DNA from: Propionivibrio sp.
Lineage (GTDB): Bacteria > Pseudomonadota > Gammaproteobacteria > Burkholderiales > Rhodocyclaceae
Assembly (NCBI GenBank): GCA_016705685.1
Contig: JADJLB010000012.1
Coordinates: 1 to 64,000, forward strand
DNA: 64,000 bases
Reading direction: 5' to 3'
Shown one piece after another: positions 26,412 to 34,405 of this stretch. A program made the position numbers and the translations under genes. The notes below the pieces were generated by a model. It was not told the origin of the DNA. It was given only the letters and a program-made list of their open reading frames with translations, and made no database searches. Every line of letters starts with the position of its first letter. Positions within the stretch are counted from its first letter, which is position 1.

Positions 26412-27263
26412 TCAGGCGGGGACGGAATCGAGCAGTTCGAGCGGTGAGGTGGTGCCGGTCAGGCGGTTCCGCGCCAGATGCAGGTAGCGCAGGGTGGTGC
26501 TGATGTGGCCGTGGCCCAGCAGGCGCTGGATGGTGTGCAAATCGACCCCGGCCTCCAGCAGGTGAGTGGCGAAGCTGTGGCGCAGAGTGTGGATGCCGGC
26601 GGCGTTGGCGAGTCCGGCGGCCTCGCAGGCGGCCCGGTACATGCGCTGCGCGGTCTGGTCGTTCATGGGACCGTCGCCGGCCTTGTTGGGGAACAGCCAC
26701 GGACGCGGCCGGCTGGTTTGCCAGTACAGCCGCAGAGTCTCCAGCAGCCGGGGCGAGAGCAGCGTATAGCGATCCTGACCGCCCTTGCCCTGGCGGACCT
26801 TGAGGCACATGCGATCCGGCGCGGACTCGATGTCGCTCACGTGCAGGGCGCAGACTTCGGAGACGCGCAGACCGGCGGCGTAGGTGGTCATCAAGACGGT
26901 GCGTGTGCGCAAGGTGCCGCAGGCGGCGAACAGCCGTCCGATGTCCTCGCGCGAGAGCACCACCGGCAGCCGCTTGGGCACCTTGGCCATCGGGATGTCG
27001 AGCCAGATCTTGCGTTGCTGCAACACGGTGCCGAACAGAAAGCGGCAGGCGCAGGCGGCTTGATTGACGCTGGCGTAGGCGAGCCGCTTCTCGGTGATCA
27101 GGTGCAACAGGTAGCTCTGGATCTGCTCGGCATCGAGCTGATCCGGAGGTCTGTGGTAGTGCTTGGCAAGACCGGCCACGCAGGCCAGGTAGGTCTCCCG
27201 CGTCCGTGGCGCAAACCCGCGCAGGACCATGGCATCATCCATCCGCTGGCGCAGTTCAGTCAT
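26412..27263 (-). CDS. IS91-associated tyrosine recombinase
   Basis: This 283-residue phage-integrase-type recombinase starts at ATG 27263 (good GAGGAGAACGAC site). It has the SAM-like core-binding N-terminal domain and catalytic residues: R in TYAAGLRVSEV (~145), HTLRHSFATH (~230) with H-x-x-R, and the Y in TTLRYLHLARN (~262). Its stop is 7 bp before the transposase start, so the two form one operon. The recombinase-transposase pairing is known from several IS91 relatives. Confidence 0.88.
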   Translation of the reverse strand: MTELRQRMDDAMVLRGFAPRTRETYLACVAGLAKHYHRPPDQLDAEQIQSYLLHLITEKRLAYASVNQAACACRFLFGTVLQQRKIWLDIPMAKVPKRLPVVLSREDIGRLFAACGTLRTRTVLMTTYAAGLRVSEVCALHVSDIESAPDRMCLKVRQGKGGQDRYTLLSPRLLETLRLYWQTSRPRPWLFPNKAGDGPMNDQTAQRMYRAACEAAGLANAAGIHTLRHSFATHLLEAGVDLHTIQRLLGHGHISTTLRYLHLARNRLTGTTSPLELLDSVPA

Positions 27264-27374
27264 GTCGTTCTCCTCGTCAAGTCGGGAACATTCCCGATTG
27301 CGAGGATCGGACAAAGCGCTTCCAGAAAAGCAAAACGCGGCGGTGACTCGCGCCACCACCGCGTCAGCGGTTTA

Positions 27375-27461
27375 GTTCAACGTAGAGCTAACCGGCGCTG
27401 CGCGGCTTTATCGCGCAGCGTCCAGAGAGCGAAGCGAACGGGGTTGAGCGGCGGGTTAGGT
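27375..27461 (-). repeat. Integron attC site (87 bp)
   Basis: Cores are GTTCAAC (27375-27381, read GTTGAAC on the minus strand) and GTTAGGT (27455-27461). The IS91 right boundary touches the first core. Arms CGCTGCGCGGC/GCGCAGCG are present. Confidence 0.9.
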
Positions 27462-27465
27462 GTCT

Positions 27466-27846
27466 TCATGGCAATAGCCACGCTGAAGAGAAAACTGGCC
27501 ACACGAACGCGCCGGCGAACACAAAGAGAGCCAAAAACAGCGCGGCGTACCAACGAATGACGGCTTGTACTACCAACGGCAAGCGGCCGACGAAACGGCT
27601 GCGTGACTGTAGATTGCCTTGCTGCGGATGGAACCAAACGCACACACACAATAGTGACCAAGGGACAACCACTATTGGGCCGAGAACAGAGCCGCCAATT
27701 GCGGCTACACGCGCTGACGGTATAAACGTGAGCACCAGAACGTAAGCTACAACGGCGAACAGCGTGCAGCCAAAGAGCCACCAGCGATACGGATAGAAAC
27801 GCGTGGCCAAGGAAGTGCAGAGAGCGGGAGTCACGATGTTCGACAC
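27466..27846 (-). CDS. Cassette-encoded small membrane protein
   Basis: This 126-residue protein has helices at about residues 22-42 (YRWWLFGCTLFAVVAYVLVL), 47-70 (VAAIGGSVLGPIVVVPWSLL) and 97-122 (VVQAVIRWYAALFLALFVFAGA, quoted in part). It is hydrophobic throughout, with short basic loops. I do not recognise a family. The start overlaps the attC core of the neighbouring cassette; this tight packing is usual in the array. Confidence 0.65.
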   Translation of the reverse strand: MSNIVTPALCTSLATRFYPYRWWLFGCTLFAVVAYVLVLTFIPSARVAAIGGSVLGPIVVVPWSLLCVCVWFHPQQGNLQSRSRFVGRLPLVVQAVIRWYAALFLALFVFAGAFVWPVFSSAWLLP

Positions 27847-27934
27847 CTAACGCAAAAGTGAGGGGTGCCGCGCAATGAAAAATGAAGAGACACCCGCCGC
27901 TTGTTCGGCATCCCGCTCGACTGACGGGTTAGCC
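27845..27934 (-). repeat. Integron attC site (90 bp)
   Basis: Cores are ACCTAAC (27845-27851) and GTTAGCC (27928-27934). Arms GAGGGGTGCCG and CGGCATCCCGCTC bound a long inner loop. It belongs to the cassette with the plus-strand gene at 27971. Confidence 0.8.
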
Positions 27935-27970
27935 GTAGTTTTGCCAAAAGAGCCGCCTTTGGGGTTGCTT

Positions 27971-28144
27971 ATGAGTATGGCACTTCGCTACGACCACGGT
28001 CTTGGATGCCCTGGATATTATGACCTGATGCCAACGTATAACGGCGAGACTCACGCGAGACGCCTAGAAGCTACGCTAACGACAATGCGCCAGCTTTACG
28101 AAGAGGTAAGCGGGTACGGATTTTACAGGCCGGACTGCGAATAA
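27971..28144 (+). CDS. Hypothetical protein, cassette gene in reverse orientation
   Basis: This 57-residue protein (MSMALRYDHGLGCPGYYDLM from a start shortly before, ...VSGYGFYRPDCE) lies on the opposite strand to all other cassette genes. An in-frame ATG at 27971 is used because the longer frame starts inside the attC site. Well-formed codon use and a soluble character suggest it is real. The family is unknown. Confidence 0.5.
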   Translation: MSMALRYDHGLGCPGYYDLMPTYNGETHARRLEATLTTMRQLYEEVSGYGFYRPDCE

Positions 28145-28164
28145 GAGTATGCCGCAATGGTGAC

Positions 28165-28251
28165 GGCTAACGTAGAGGTGACCGGCGCTGCGCGGCTTTA
28201 TCGCGCAGCGTCCAGCGACCGAAGGGAGCGGGGTCGACCGCCGGGTTGGGC
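28165..28251 (-). repeat. Integron attC site (87 bp)
   Basis: Cores are GGCTAAC (28165-28171) and GTTGGGC (28245-28251). Arm CGCTGCGCGGC/GCGCAGCG is present. It lies next to the SLATT-like cassette gene. Confidence 0.92.
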
Positions 28252-28255
28252 CAGA

Positions 28256-28765
28256 TCACTGAGGCGTAGTGCCGCTACCGGGGATGGCTGATTCTCGACT
28301 ACGGAGTGCATAAAGTGCAGTCCAGATGTCTTTTGTGTATTTTGCCTTCTCGGGACCGTCTGGAAGCAGTGCGGCGAAATCTATCATATCCACGATAGAA
28401 CGGTACCCACTACGCATTTCATGGTGGAAACGCCATCGGGCACCGAACGCCAATGCACGCTCAGCTGCAACAAGAACCCCAGCAACCGAAGAGAGTATTG
28501 CCGCAACGAAAGTGAGTTTTTCCCCGAAGGCCTGGCTAGAAAAGAGGGCCGATGCTGCTGTAAATGTCAGTGTTAGAAGCGTTCCACCATTAAAGCACCA
28601 AGCATCCAGCGATGGGGAGTGTTCATCGATCGCTCGCTGCAGGCGCTCCTTTATAGGGGTAAAGTCGATAGGCCCTCCCGGCGGTGGTGGCACCGGCGGT
28701 AGTGCTGCCAATTTTCCCGCGTCGGCAGTTGTTTCAGCTTGATTGACGGCAGTTTGTTCTGACAT
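28256..28765 (-). CDS. Cassette-encoded SLATT-like membrane protein
   Basis: This 169-residue protein has a proline-rich N terminus (PPVPPPPGGPIDF), a helical segment and two membrane helices (~residues 64-80 and 88-105: LLTLTFTAASALFS, LTFVAAILSSVAGVLVAAE). A long helix RWRFHHEMRSGYRSIVDMIDF follows. The helix pair plus cytosolic helix resembles the SLATT family of predicted pore-forming effectors. The family call rests on architecture; no partner enzyme is encoded nearby. Confidence 0.6.
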   Translation of the reverse strand: MSEQTAVNQAETTADAGKLAALPPVPPPPGGPIDFTPIKERLQRAIDEHSPSLDAWCFNGGTLLTLTFTAASALFSSQAFGEKLTFVAAILSSVAGVLVAAERALAFGARWRFHHEMRSGYRSIVDMIDFAALLPDGPEKAKYTKDIWTALYALRSRESAIPGSGTTPQ

Positions 28766-28798
28766 CTCTATCTCCCATTAGAAGTCTTCGACTATGTG

Positions 28799-28881
28799 GC
28801 CCAACGAATAGCGTTTATCTGCCGACGCGGGCGAGGAAGAAGAGAGCGCGGAGTCATCTTGGCGGATAAACCTTGTTGGAC
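28799..28881 (-). repeat. Integron attC site (83 bp), first in the array
   Basis: Cores are GCCCAAC (28799-28805) and GTTGGAC (28875-28881); arms GTTTATCTGCC and GGCGGATAAAC. This attC belongs to the cassette closest to attI. Only ~36 bp (28882-28917) of that cassette remain outside the IS91 element. Confidence 0.9.
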
Positions 28882-29133
28882 TGAACCGCCGGGAGGGCGG
28901 TGGTTATGGGGATTGTAAGGAAGGCGCCGGGGAAGTCAATCGTTTGGCATAGGGGTTGGCCGGGAAATATCCCGAGTACGGCAGAGCAAGAGGGCCAGAC
29001 TCGGCGAATTCCGGGCATCCGGTTCGGCGTGCCCAACGCCACGGACGAGGACGGCACGCGAACGCGCAAGCACCCCCGGAAACGATGTTTCCATCGCTTC
29101 GACAAGGGCTGAGGTGTGCGCCGCCGACCCCGC

Positions 29134-30309
29134 TCACGGTGGCCCCCTTGGCGAAGGAAGGTCGGCCGGTCGGCCAGGCTCACGCAAGAGCACCCCCGAC
29201 ACACGAAACTGTCCGATACCGCAATGCGGGCAATGGGCCGGCTCGATGCGCGCCACCCGGCGCAGGAACTCGTCCACCGACTCGATGACTTCGGGGTGTG
29301 GCGGCGGCACTCGAGTGCCGCCCAGGCGGCGGCCAGCCCGTTCTTCTTTCGGGCCGGTGACAACAGACCGTAATGCCGGATACGCTTGAACCCGGGTGGC
29401 AGGACATGGTGCAGAAAGCGCCCAATGAACTCGGTACCCGGGAGGTGGATCGTGCGCTTCTTGCCGGTGGATCGATCGGCGCGCACCCGGAAGAGTACGT
29501 CGTTGCCGTCGATACCGACGATCCGCTCATTCGAGATCGCCACCCGGTGCGTATAGCGGCCCAGGTAGTCCAGCACCGCCTCGGGGCCACCCCAAAGGTT
29601 GCTTGGCATAGACCACCCAGTCGTGGGCATACAGCGCGTGCTTCAAGCACGGCCAGTCGACATTCGTCTTGACCGATTCCGGCCATCGCCCGCTGATTCG
29701 CAAGCCCTCCAGACCCGCGACGAACTTGCCACGAAATACCTTGGACAATGCACGTACCGGGAACAGAAAGCCCGTCTTTGGCCTGATCCAGACACCGGCA
29801 TCAGACAGCGCCCCGCCGGCCACCAGCGCATGGACATGGACATGCCGCCCCAGATCCTGCTTCCAGGTGTGCAGCACCAGGGAGAAGGCCGGCGTCCCGC
29901 CCAGCCAGCGCGGGTTGGCCGCGAACTCCGTCAGCGTCGCCGACACCGCACCAAACAGGGTTTCGTAGATCGCTCGCGGCGCCATGCCGATCAGGCCGTT
30001 CAGATCATGCGACAGGGTGGAACACCAGATGGAAATACGGCACCGGCAACAGTTCGCGCCGGCGCCGGGCCAGCCACGCTTCCTTGGCGCGCGTCTGGCA
30101 TTGCGGGCAATGCCGGTTGCGACAGGAGTGATAGACGTGGCGCGTCGTGCCGCAGGCATCGCAGGTCTCGACATGCCCACCCAGCGCCGCGGTGCGACAA
30201 CGGAGGATGGCGCGCCAGACCTTGGCCTTCCCCGACGACAGGGGTGGCTGGCGAGATAGCTCGGCCCGTGGCGACGCAGCACCTCGGCCAAACCGACGTG
30301 GCGGCCCAC
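29134..30309 (-). pseudogene. IS91-family Y2 transposase, frameshifted copy
   Basis: Identical in design to the intact gene at 25230-26405 but broken by four one-base indels, at about 29310 (missing C), 29586 (extra C), 30018 (extra G) and 30241 (missing G). Since the net change is zero and the rest is unmutated, I think these are sequencing errors and the gene is probably intact in the organism. Confidence 0.8.
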
Positions 30310-30315
30310 GGCCGT

Positions 30316-31167
30316 TCAGGCGGGGACGGAATCGAGCAGTTCGAGCGGTGAGGTGGTGCCGGTCAGGCGGTTCCGCGCCAGATGCAGGTAGCGCAGGGTG
30401 GTGCTGATGTGGCCGTGGCCCAGCAGGCGCTGGATGGTGTGCAAATCGACCCCGGCCTCCAGCAGGTGAGTGGCGAAGCTGTGGCGCAGAGTGTGGATGC
30501 CGGCGGCGTTGGCGAGTCCGGCGGCCTCGCAGGCGGCCCGGTACATGCGCTGCGCGGTCTGGTCGTTCATGGGACCGTCGCCGGCCTTGTTGGGGAACAG
30601 CCACGGACGCGGCCGGCTGGTTTGCCAGTACAGCCGCAGAGTCTCCAGCAGCCGGGGCGAGAGCAGCGTATAGCGATCCTGACCGCCCTTGCCCTGGCGG
30701 ACCTTGAGGCACATGCGATCCGGCGCGGACTCGATGTCGCTCACGTGCAGGGCGCAGACTTCGGAGACGCGCAGACCGGCGGCGTAGGTGGTCATCAAGA
30801 CGGTGCGTGTGCGCAAGGTGCCGCAGGCGGCGAACAGCCGTCCGATGTCCTCGCGCGAGAGCACCACCGGCAGCCGCTTGGGCACCTTGGCCATCGGGAT
30901 GTCGAGCCAGATCTTGCGTTGCCGCAATACGGTGCCGAACAGAAAGCGGCAGGCGCAGGCGGCTTGATTGACGCTGGCGTAGGCGAGCCGCTTCTCGGTG
31001 ATCAGGTGCAACAGGTAGCTCTGGATCTGCTCGGCATCGAGCTGATCCGGAGGTCTGTGGTAGTGCTTGGCAAGACCGGCCACGCAGGCCAGGTAGGTCT
31101 CCCGCGTCCGTGGCGCAAACCCGCGCAGGACCATGGCATCATCCATCCGCTGGCGCAGTTCAGTCAT
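30316..31167 (-). CDS. IS91-associated tyrosine recombinase, copy 2
   Basis: Intact 283-residue recombinase, differing from copy 1 by about two substitutions near 30920 (one changes Gln to Arg). The catalytic R, HxxR and Y are all present. It uses the same ATG with the same ribosome site. It is followed directly by the frameshifted transposase copy. Confidence 0.88.
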   Translation of the reverse strand: MTELRQRMDDAMVLRGFAPRTRETYLACVAGLAKHYHRPPDQLDAEQIQSYLLHLITEKRLAYASVNQAACACRFLFGTVLRQRKIWLDIPMAKVPKRLPVVLSREDIGRLFAACGTLRTRTVLMTTYAAGLRVSEVCALHVSDIESAPDRMCLKVRQGKGGQDRYTLLSPRLLETLRLYWQTSRPRPWLFPNKAGDGPMNDQTAQRMYRAACEAAGLANAAGIHTLRHSFATHLLEAGVDLHTIQRLLGHGHISTTLRYLHLARNRLTGTTSPLELLDSVPA

Positions 31168-31278
31168 GTCGTTCTCCTCGTCAAGTCGGGAACATTCCCG
31201 ATTGCGAGGATCGGACAAAGCGCTTCCAGAAAAGCAAAACGCGGCGGTGACTCGCGCCACCACCGCGTCAGCGGTTTA

Positions 31279-31423
31279 GTTCAACGTTAAGTCTGCCGCC
31301 TAATTGACGGGATGTAATGCGTCATGACGGAAAACATCCCGTCAAATAGGCTGGATATAACATCAGGTTTTTGTCCTTTGCTGAATTCCATCAGTCACTT
31401 GGTTAAATTTAGTGGGGCCTAAA
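31279..31423 (-). promoter_or_regulatory. attI: attI-like site and intI promoter region
   Basis: The region between IS91 copy 2 and the integrase fragment contains the core GTTGAAC (minus strand, 31285-31279), preceded by GACTTAAC. This is the recombination point from which the minus-strand cassettes begin. The call rests on position and the GTTRRRY core only; attI sequences are not otherwise conserved. The Pc promoter, if present, would read leftward from here or from within intI. Confidence 0.6.
31304..31345. repeat. Perfect inverted repeat with nested palindrome
   Basis: TTGACGGGATGT (31304-31315) and ACATCCCGTCAA (31334-31345) are exact reverse complements. They enclose CGTCATGACG (31320-31329), itself a perfect palindrome. 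The structure lies between attI and the integrase start and may be a regulator site or a hairpin. Confidence 0.8.
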
Positions 31424-31558
31424 ATGCCGTCAATTCCGTCACCTGCCGATTCGCTCGCCACGCCACGCCTCCCGGAGCAGGTCTGGGGCCGGATTCGCTT
31501 CAAGCATTACAGCTTCCGCAGCGAAACGCAATATGTTTTGTGGGTAAGGCGCTTTGCT
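31424..31558 (+). pseudogene. intI: Integron integrase IntI, N-terminal fragment
   Basis: From ATG 31424 the sequence PRLPEQVWGRIRFKHYSFRS followed by ETQYVLWVRRF is the conserved N terminus of chromosomal IntI proteins (…RIR.KHYS.R.E..YV.WV..F). Similarity ends at about codon 45 (31558). The whole catalytic half with the two Arg, His and Tyr is absent. It is transcribed away from the array, the standard intI orientation. The integron can therefore no longer make its own integrase unless one is supplied in trans. Confidence 0.8.
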
Positions 31559-31721
31559 GGCACTTACCCCTGCCAAGGTGCGCGGTGCCGGATCGCGTGG
31601 TCGGCTGTGAAAAGTACAAGAACAGTCACCGTTGGCGCTGGCTGGACGCCGGAAGTTGCCCTGGAAGGCATCCGGGGCATCCTGGCAAGCAGCACTTCGA
31701 CGGCCCGACCGGGCGAGCCTG
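31559..31721. other. Unassigned sequence after the intI fragment
   Basis: Short frames exist on both strands, but none matches IntI or another family I know. It is probably the far side of the deletion that removed most of intI. Confidence 0.35.
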
Positions 31722-32636
31722 CTAAACAGCGACTAAAACGCCGTCCTCGTTTCTGACCGTCCCGGCGCGAATCAGCTCCCTCGTCAGCCAATCCGCAAGC
31801 GCTTCATTGTCGTAGCCGAGGTAGCGGACATTGACGCTCTGGCAGAAGCTGAGGCTGGCCAGAAAGGCCGGCAAGTCATTGCAGGGGAGTTGCCGCCGCT
31901 CCATCAGCGCAAAAGCGAGCATCACCTTGAGGGCGTGGCGCGCCAAGCGTTCGCTGCTTTGTTCGAAGGAAGCGAGCCGCTGGTAGGCGCGCTCGAAGGC
32001 GTCTTCGACTTCGACAAAGGGTGCGCCGTGGCCGGGGATGACGACGTCGATCGGCAGGCGGGCGAGCTTGTCGAGCGTCTGCCGCGTCGCCTTGAGGCCG
32101 CCGGCATCATCCGGATGGCCGAGCAGTTCGGAAAATATGACGCCGAAGCCATCGCGCCACAGCGCGTCGCCGGAGATCAGGATGCGCTGTTCGCTGTTGT
32201 GGAAGGCCAGCGCATCCATGTCGTGGCCGGGAACGGCGATTGCGTTCCAGACGAGTCCGCCGAGTTCGACCTGATCGCCCTCGGCGATCGTCGCGTCGTG
32301 CTGGAAGCGCGCCGCCGACTGACCGAGCGGTGAGAGCAGCAGCGCCTCTTCATCCCATTCGGCGATCATGGCGTCGATGCCGGAGGGAACGATAACCTGG
32401 CAGCCGAACGACTGCACCACCGCCGCGTTGCCCCCGATGTGATCGGAATGCGAGTGCGTGTTGAACAATCGCGTCAGGCGACGGCCGTCGAGCGCATGCG
32501 CGAGCAGAGCGAGCGTTTGTGCGGCGTGCGTGAGATAGCCGCTGTCGATCACCGCCGCCTGCTCGCCTTCGAAGAAGACGATATTGTTCGAGGAAAGCCA
32601 GCCGCGTTCGAGGACCAGCAGGCTGTCGGGGAGCAT
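31722..32636 (-). CDS. Metallo-beta-lactamase fold hydrolase
   Basis: This 304-residue protein has FNTHSHSDHIGGNAAVV (~residues 59-75, the HxHxDH zinc motif), VPGHDMDALAFHN, a strand ISGDALWRDG (~152) and VVIPGHGAPF (~198). This is a glyoxalase II-like metallo-hydrolase, probably acting on a thioester or related substrate. It is the last gene of the liu operon, overlapping the preceding DUF1289 gene by one base (TGATG), so it may serve acyl-CoA metabolism. The exact substrate is unknown. Confidence 0.8.
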   Translation of the reverse strand: MLPDSLLVLERGWLSSNNIVFFEGEQAAVIDSGYLTHAAQTLALLAHALDGRRLTRLFNTHSHSDHIGGNAAVVQSFGCQVIVPSGIDAMIAEWDEEALLLSPLGQSAARFQHDATIAEGDQVELGGLVWNAIAVPGHDMDALAFHNSEQRILISGDALWRDGFGVIFSELLGHPDDAGGLKATRQTLDKLARLPIDVVIPGHGAPFVEVEDAFERAYQRLASFEQSSERLARHALKVMLAFALMERRQLPCNDLPAFLASLSFCQSVNVRYLGYDNEALADWLTRELIRAGTVRNEDGVLVAV

Positions 32637-32866
32637 CAGGGTGTCGTTGACGGTTCGGAATTGGCGGCCGAGTCAGGGACGGGCGCTTCGGGCGTTCCCG
32701 TTTCATCATGCTCGACGCATAGCGCTTCGAATGCATCCTGCGGCCCGCCCGTGGATACGGGATACGGCGGGCGGCCACAGCCCAGGCAGTACCCCGAATC
32801 CGCATCGGGCATGCACACGCCGACGCAGAGATATTCGTCTTCGGAAGGTGTGTCCGGCGGGCTCAT
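32636..32866 (-). CDS. DUF1289-like small cysteine-rich protein
   Basis: This 76-residue protein has YLCVGVCMPDADSGYCLGCG at the N terminus, the C-x3-C-x8-C-x2-C pattern of DUF1289, and a long acidic/proline tail. ATG 32866 overlaps the stop of the upstream DUF1289 gene by ATGA, showing translational coupling. The cysteines probably bind iron or zinc. Function unknown. Confidence 0.75.
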   Translation of the reverse strand: MSPPDTPSEDEYLCVGVCMPDADSGYCLGCGRPPYPVSTGGPQDAFEALCVEHDETGTPEAPVPDSAANSEPSTTP

Positions 32867-33093
32867 CGATCGCAATCTCCGCGAAATTCCTTGCCTGTCG
32901 GGTCGTGCTCGGCGCGTCGCCGTTCGACGGCGGCGAGGATAGCCAGCTTGTCATCGACCGCAGCGCGACTCCAACTAGTGATTTCGTCGAGCGTACGAAA
33001 ACAGCCGCGACACAATCCGCTGACTTCGTCCATCTGACACACGTTGATGCACGGCGACAAGACGCCCGCTGGCGAGAACAAGGACGAACTCAT
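32863..33093 (-). CDS. DUF1289-family protein
   Basis: This 76-residue protein has [20 protein letters not shown] followed by [10 protein letters not shown], a textbook DUF1289 signature with four cysteines. The remaining segment is helical ([19 protein letters not shown]). Its start overlaps the end of the HMG-CoA lyase gene by 4 nt. It is one of a tandem pair. DUF1289 genes recur beside betaproteobacterial catabolic genes without known function. Confidence 0.85.
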   Translation of the reverse strand: MSSSLFSPAGVLSPCINVCQMDEVSGLCRGCFRTLDEITSWSRAAVDDKLAILAAVERRRAEHDPTGKEFRGDCDR

Positions 33094-34019
33094 GAGACGC
33101 TCCGTTTGGCAAGCCAGGCTTTGGCGGATTTCGCTTGGGTTTCCCGGCCAAGCTGCCGTGAAATGTACTGGCTGGCAGCCATCAGTTTATCCATATCGAT
33201 CCCCGTTTCGATGCCCAGACCGTGCAACAGGTAGACCACATCTTCGGTCGCCACGTTTCCCGAAGCGCCGGCAGCATACGGACAGCCGCCGAGCCCGGCG
33301 ATGGAACTGTCGAACACGGCCATGCCGAGTTCGAGCGCTGCGTAGATATTGGCGATGGCCATGCCGTAGGTGTCGTGAAAATGGCCGGCGAGTTTATCAA
33401 TCGGGACGTCTTTTGCGCAAGCGTCGATCATGCATTGCACCGCTGCCGGCGTGCCGGCGCCTATCGTATCGCCAAGCGACACTTCGTGGCAGCCCATGTC
33501 ATACAGTTGCTTCGCCACCCACGCCGTTTTGGCCGGATCGATCGCGCCTTCGTAAGGGCAGGCGACGACGCAGGAGACATAGCCGCGCATGCCGATCCGC
33601 AATGCGCGTGCCGCATCGGCCACGGCGACGAATCGTTGCAGGCTTTCGGCAATGCTGCAGTTGATGTTCTTCTGCGAAAACGATTCCGAAGCGGCGCCGA
33701 AAATGGCGACTTCGGTCGCCCCGGCCTCCACCGCCGCTTCAAAACCTTTCAAATTGGGCGTCAGCACCGGATAAGCCACCCCGGCCTTGCGCTTCGTGCT
33801 GGACAATACGGCGCGCAGCACGGCGCTGTTGTCGCCCATCTGCGGCACCCACTTGGCCGACACGAAAGACGTCACCTCGATGGCCGACAGTCCCGCTGCG
33901 GCGAGGCGTTCGATCAACTCGACCTTGACGGCGGCCGGAACGATCTGCGCTTCGTTCTGCAGCCCGTCGCGCGGGCCGACCTCGACGATTTTGACGTGCT
34001 TGGGAAGGGTCATGCTCAT
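33090..34019 (-). CDS. liuE: Hydroxymethylglutaryl-CoA lyase
   Basis: This 309-residue HMG-CoA lyase begins [20 protein letters not shown]. The substrate-binding [23 protein letters not shown], the metal-binding [11 protein letters not shown] (~residue 235) and [19 protein letters not shown] (~265, with the catalytic Cys) are all present. It cleaves HMG-CoA to acetoacetate and acetyl-CoA, the last step of leucine degradation. ATG 34019 overlaps the stop of doc (ATGA). Enzyme and neighbours all belong to the liu pathway. Confidence 0.95.
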   Translation of the reverse strand: MSMTLPKHVKIVEVGPRDGLQNEAQIVPAAVKVELIERLAAAGLSAIEVTSFVSAKWVPQMGDNSAVLRAVLSSTKRKAGVAYPVLTPNLKGFEAAVEAGATEVAIFGAASESFSQKNINCSIAESLQRFVAVADAARALRIGMRGYVSCVVACPYEGAIDPAKTAWVAKQLYDMGCHEVSLGDTIGAGTPAAVQCMIDACAKDVPIDKLAGHFHDTYGMAIANIYAALELGMAVFDSSIAGLGGCPYAAGASGNVATEDVVYLLHGLGIETGIDMDKLMAASQYISRQLGRETQAKSAKAWLAKRSVS

Positions 34020-34405
34020 TGCATCTCGACGCTGCTGGCACGCAGCCAGGCGGCGCAATCGGGTTCATCGAGACTTCCCGAGGCTAGCCGCAGCATCTGA
34101 GTGACGCACTCCGCATCGCTGGCCGCCAAGCGATATCCATGGAGCAGGAGAAACAGTTCGGCGCAAACAAATGCGGTACGTTTGTTGCCATCGACAAACG
34201 GATGGTTCCTGACCAACCCGAACGCATAGGCCGCCGCAAGATCGGCCGCATCCGGCGATCCGTAGGCCGCCAGGTTACGTGGCCGCGACAACGCGGAAGA
34301 GAGCAAGCCCGTATCACGCACTCCGACGAGGCCACCATGCTCGGCAAGCTGCGCTTCATGTACTGCCAATACGACGTTATCTTCGATCCAGCGCCAGGCG
34401 ATCAT
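34016..34405 (-). CDS. doc: Doc-type Fic-domain toxin
   Basis: This 129-residue Fic/Doc protein has the active-site loop [12 protein letters not shown] (~residues 68-79, HPFxxGNKR) and the [13 protein letters not shown] segment common in Doc. Doc phosphorylates EF-Tu and stops translation. The AbrB-type gene directly upstream overlaps it by 4 nt and is the likely antitoxin. The pair sits in the liu operon between liuD and liuE, coupled to the latter by ATGA overlap. Confidence 0.9.
   Translation of the reverse strand: MIAWRWIEDNVVLAVHEAQLAEHGGLVGVRDTGLLSSALSRPRNLAAYGSPDAADLAAAYAFGLVRNHPFVDGNKRTAFVCAELFLLLHGYRLAASDAECVTQMLRLASGSLDEPDCAAWLRASSVEMQ

Larger units (their letters stand above)
25014..27374 (-). 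mobile_element. IS91-family element with recombinase, copy 1 (2361 bp)
   Basis: The shared sequence with copy 2 runs from AGGAAGGCGCCGG (25014) to ...GCGTCAGCGGTTTA (27374) and is followed in both copies by GTTCAACGT. No target duplication is present, as usual for IS91. It carries a Y2 HUH transposase and an adjoining tyrosine recombinase on the minus strand. It sits between an attC core (GTTGAAC on the minus strand) and the membrane protein gene of the next cassette. Confidence 0.88.
28918..31278 (-). mobile_element. IS91-family element with recombinase, copy 2 (2361 bp)
   Basis: It shares the same ends and the same length as copy 1 and is nearly identical. Differences include a handful of substitutions and four single-base indels, all in the transposase and mostly in C or G runs. 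It is inserted between the attI-like core GTTGAAC (minus strand, 31279-31285) and the first cassette. Confidence 0.88.

Noticed and set aside
25469..26447. Long plus-strand frame opposite the IS91 transposase
   Set aside because: Antisense shadow of the transposase and recombinase junction; repeated in copy 2 only because the DNA is repeated.
31540..31725. Plus-strand frame MGKALCWHLPLP... after the intI fragment as a continuation of IntI
   Set aside because: No IntI motifs; likely sequence beyond the deletion point.
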